Source: CAZAKZ01 sp964485695 (GTDB lineage Bacteria; Planctomycetota; JAFGQW01). From it: 32,977 nucleotides of DNA. Position 1 is the stretch's first letter. Each line of letters starts with the position of its first letter. The notes under the pieces were generated by a model, which saw only the letters and a program-made list of their open reading frames with translations, was not told the origin of the DNA and searched no databases. The DNA lies in the NCBI GenBank assembly GCA_964485695.1, contig CAZAKZ010000058.1, positions 1 to 32,977 of the forward strand, written 5' to 3'. Position numbers and translations under genes: made by a program. Shown one piece after another: positions 31,270 through 32,977 of the stretch.

Positions 31270-32165
31270 CGGAGCGGCGAGCGAGATATGGGGCGCGGCC
31301 GCCCGGTCGACAACCGCGGGGCGCACCGCTTCGGCGCAGTGCGCCGCCGAGCTCGGTTGGCGCAGGAAAGGGCGGACCGCCGCCAAGTGGGCGAAGAGTG
31401 GCGTTTGGGTCCATCCACGGAAACCCGGGGCATCGGGCAGTGGTGTACGGACCGGGCGGGATCGGGAAGACGACGCTGGCGGCGCAGGCGCCGGGGCCGG
31501 TGGCCTTCTTCGACCTGGACGACAGTCTGTCACGACTCAGGGCGGTGCTGGGCGAGGCGGCAGGGAACATCCGTCCGGTGGCAGGAATCGAAACGTGGGC
31601 CGACCTTCGCGGAGCGCTTCAGGCGGATGGCTGGGACGGGATTGCGACCATCGCGATCGACAGTCTGACGAAGGCTGAGGAGCTGGCGGTGGCGGACACG
31701 CTTCTGAACGTGCCGCATGAAAAGGGGCACCGGATGAAGCGGCTTGAGGACTACGGATACGGCAAGGGGTATCAGCATGTGTTCGACACGTTCCTGCCGC
31801 TGCTGGCCGACCTGGACCGGCACTGCCGGGCCGGGCGGCACGTGGTTCTGATTTGCCATGACTGCACGTCGACGGTACCGAACCCGGCCGGCGAGGACTG
31901 GTTGCGGTATGAGCCGCGGTTGCAGTCGCCGAGCTCGGGCAAGGCGTCGATTCGGTTGCGGGTGCGGGAGTGGGCGGATCACGTGCTGTTCCTCGGGTAC
32001 GACGTGGACGTCGGCGACAACGGCAAGGGGCGTGGCGTGGGGACGCGGACGCTGTACCCGGCGGAGCTCCCCCACTGCATGGCGAAGAGCCGGACGTGCG
32101 CGGAGGCGATGGCAGTCGGTGCCGGGCAAGACGGCGGGGCCGTGTGGGGTCAGATCATCAGGTAA
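31266..32165 (+). CDS. Phage-type RecA/Sak4-like P-loop ATPase
   Basis: A 299-aa nucleotide-binding protein of the phage AAA_24/Sak4 kind, used in single-strand annealing or replication of phage DNA. Walker A is GPGGIGKTTLAAQAP (62-76), followed by FFDLDDSL. Walker B is ATIAIDSLTKAEEL, then the sensor-like HVVLICHD and a C-terminal WADHVLFLGYDV typical of the family. Residues 1-44 are Arg/Pro/Gly-rich and unlike the family; GTG31398 (VAFGSIHG...) may be the ancestral start, with the extension created by repeat DNA. ATG31266 is kept because GGAGGG precedes it and it overlaps the previous stop. Together with the next gene it suggests a phage recombination module. Confidence 0.75.
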   Translation: MTERRARYGARPPGRQPRGAPLRRSAPPSSVGAGKGGPPPSGRRVAFGSIHGNPGHRAVVYGPGGIGKTTLAAQAPGPVAFFDLDDSLSRLRAVLGEAAGNIRPVAGIETWADLRGALQADGWDGIATIAIDSLTKAEELAVADTLLNVPHEKGHRMKRLEDYGYGKGYQHVFDTFLPLLADLDRHCRAGRHVVLICHDCTSTVPNPAGEDWLRYEPRLQSPSSGKASIRLRVREWADHVLFLGYDVDVGDNGKGRGVGTRTLYPAELPHCMAKSRTCAEAMAVGAGQDGGAVWGQIIR

Positions 32166-32181
32166 GACGGTGGAACAGGGA

Positions 32182-32255
32182 GATCTGCCCGCAGATGACG
32201 CGGATGGTCGCGGATTGGGATGTGAACCACGAATGAACACGAATGGACACGAATA
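32182..32255. repeat. Repeat of CACGAATG words with a GCAGATGACGCGGATG head
   Basis: Between two plus-strand genes: 'CTGCCCGCAGATGACGCGGATG', written in part, then ACCACGAATGAACACGAATG and a further ACACGAAT unit (9-10 nt period). It reads as an NHE / NTNGHE string if translated. It is of the same general class as the chromosomal repeats, which ties this right-hand part to the same or a related genome. Confidence 0.7.
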
Positions 32256-32287
32256 GGCGGAGAAGCGAAGAGAAACGGAGAGAAGTC

Positions 32288-32977
32288 ATGTTGTTGGAGA
32301 ATGGAATCTACGGGGCGTTTGTGAGGGACATCAGTCTCTATCTGCGCGGGGACAATGAGCGGCTGACGGCGGCGTTCAAGCTGGATTGCGGGGGCAAGGA
32401 GCTCGTGCACCGGGAGTGGCTGGAGCTGAACGACGGGACGATCAGCGATAAGACGATCAAGCGGTTGAGGAGCTGCTTCGTGCAGTGGGACGGCAGCATC
32501 GAGGCGCTGGAACAAGGGTTCTGCGTACAGGACGTGGAAGTGGAGATCACGGTGGAGAACGAGCAGGACCGTGAGGACCCGGAGAAATGGTGGACGCGGA
32601 TTCAGTATATGGATCCGCCCGGCGGCGGAAGTGGAACGGCCGCCATGCCGGCCAAGGCGAGCCAGGCAACGCTGGTGAGCAGGTACGGCTCCCGGTTCCG
32701 GGCATTGTCGGGTGGCGTGGAGCCAGCGCCGGCAACGACCGCCGCGCCCGCAGCTCCGCCACCTTCCGCACCACCTCCCCCACCCCCTCCGCCGGCCGCA
32801 CCGGCGCAGGAGGAACTGCCGGTACAGGCATCGACGCTGGAAGAGTGCTGGGAAGCGCTCTGCGAGATGCATCCGGACGAGATGCGGGAGCAGGTGAGTG
32901 AGCGTTGGTTCGAGCTCCTGGCGCGCGTGGGGTCCGGCAGAGATCAGGCCGACTTCGGGCCGGATGATTGGGGACGG
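32288..32977 (+). CDS. Phage-type Pro-rich protein, partial (runs off the window)
   Basis: 230 codons to the window edge, no stop. ATG32288 has a GGAGAGAAG Shine-Dalgarno. The N-terminal domain (1-110: MLLENGIYGAFVRDISLYLR, LTAAFKLDCGGKELVHREWL) is beta-rich and reminiscent of DUF669-type phage proteins that accompany Sak4-like ATPases, often thought to bind single-stranded DNA. A Pro/Ala linker with a run of prolines (about 148-180) follows, then an acidic helical segment (ECWEALCEMHPDEMREQVSE). The DUF669 link is tentative. Confidence 0.6.
   Translation, partial: MLLENGIYGAFVRDISLYLRGDNERLTAAFKLDCGGKELVHREWLELNDGTISDKTIKRLRSCFVQWDGSIEALEQGFCVQDVEVEITVENEQDREDPEKWWTRIQYMDPPGGGSGTAAMPAKASQATLVSRYGSRFRALSGGVEPAPATTAAPAAPPPSAPPPPPPPPAAPAQEELPVQASTLEECWEALCEMHPDEMREQVSERWFELLARVGSGRDQADFGPDDWGR

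Noticed and set aside
29761..31533. 590-aa minus-strand open frame over the phage-like genes
   Set aside because: It spans a terminator, an intergenic gap and two or more real plus-strand genes; Arg/Ser/Pro-rich shadow.
9749..32977. Integrase or transposase expected for an island next to a tRNA
   Set aside because: I searched for tyrosine-recombinase, serine-recombinase and DDE patterns in the translated frames and saw none; it may lie beyond the right edge.

Overview
The left third (1-9.75 kb) looks like host chromosome of a GC-rich Gram-negative bacterium. It carries a TolC-type outer-membrane efflux protein, a very large exported PQQ-type beta-propeller protein with a methyltransferase-like N-terminus, the RNA polymerase recycling ATPase RapA, a small HD-domain phosphohydrolase and an initiator tRNA with its terminator. 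The gaps, and some coding ends, are filled with several families of short palindromes and 7-10 nt periodic repeats. The exported propeller/methyltransferase fusion and this repeat style suggest a PVC-type bacterium (Planctomycetota, Lentisphaerota or Kiritimatiellota). That is an inference, and no single marker here proves it.

The tRNA-fMet at 9633-9709 marks the edge of an accessory island. Just past its terminator lie a helically phased GCACCCACA array, paired CCTGAA/TTCAGG hairpins and a colinear, degenerate copy of the tRNA anticodon and T arms. This is what an attachment region could look like. No integrase and no second attachment site are visible, so the right boundary is probably outside the window.

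From 28.8 kb leftward to 11.6 kb nearly every gene is on the minus strand, closely packed. The first module (28.8-17.5 kb) is a C5-cytosine DNA methyltransferase, then a P-loop ATPase with an N-terminal DNA-recognition domain, a Cys-containing protein of unknown fold and a 1670-aa protein combining a PD-(D/E)XK-like nuclease motif with a HerA-type motor. These four reading frames overlap one another by 1-4 nt. A Mig-like T:G mismatch glycosylase follows. The architecture resembles the DptFGH/SspFGH restriction modules of phosphorothioation systems, but with a 5mC methyltransferase where the sulfur-modification genes would be.

The next stretch holds an ADP-ribosyltransferase-like protein overlapping an unknown partner, then small unknown proteins, one with an SSB-like C-terminal tip. 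The last module (15.5-11.6 kb) is an unknown basic protein, an HD phosphohydrolase-like protein, a SpeD (AdoMet decarboxylase)-like protein with an altered processing site, and a DUF3326 protein. I do not know this combination as a described system. A plus-strand gene with a HEPN-like motif and a minus-strand HTH gene with an SSB-like tail lie between this module and the tRNA.

Rightward from 29.3 kb the plus strand looks phage-like or element-derived: a protein with a C-terminal sigma-region-4-like HTH, a phased TTGACC array and a strong terminator, a small excisionase-type HTH protein, a short unknown protein, a RecA/Sak4-like phage P-loop ATPase, and a Pro-rich protein running off the window end.
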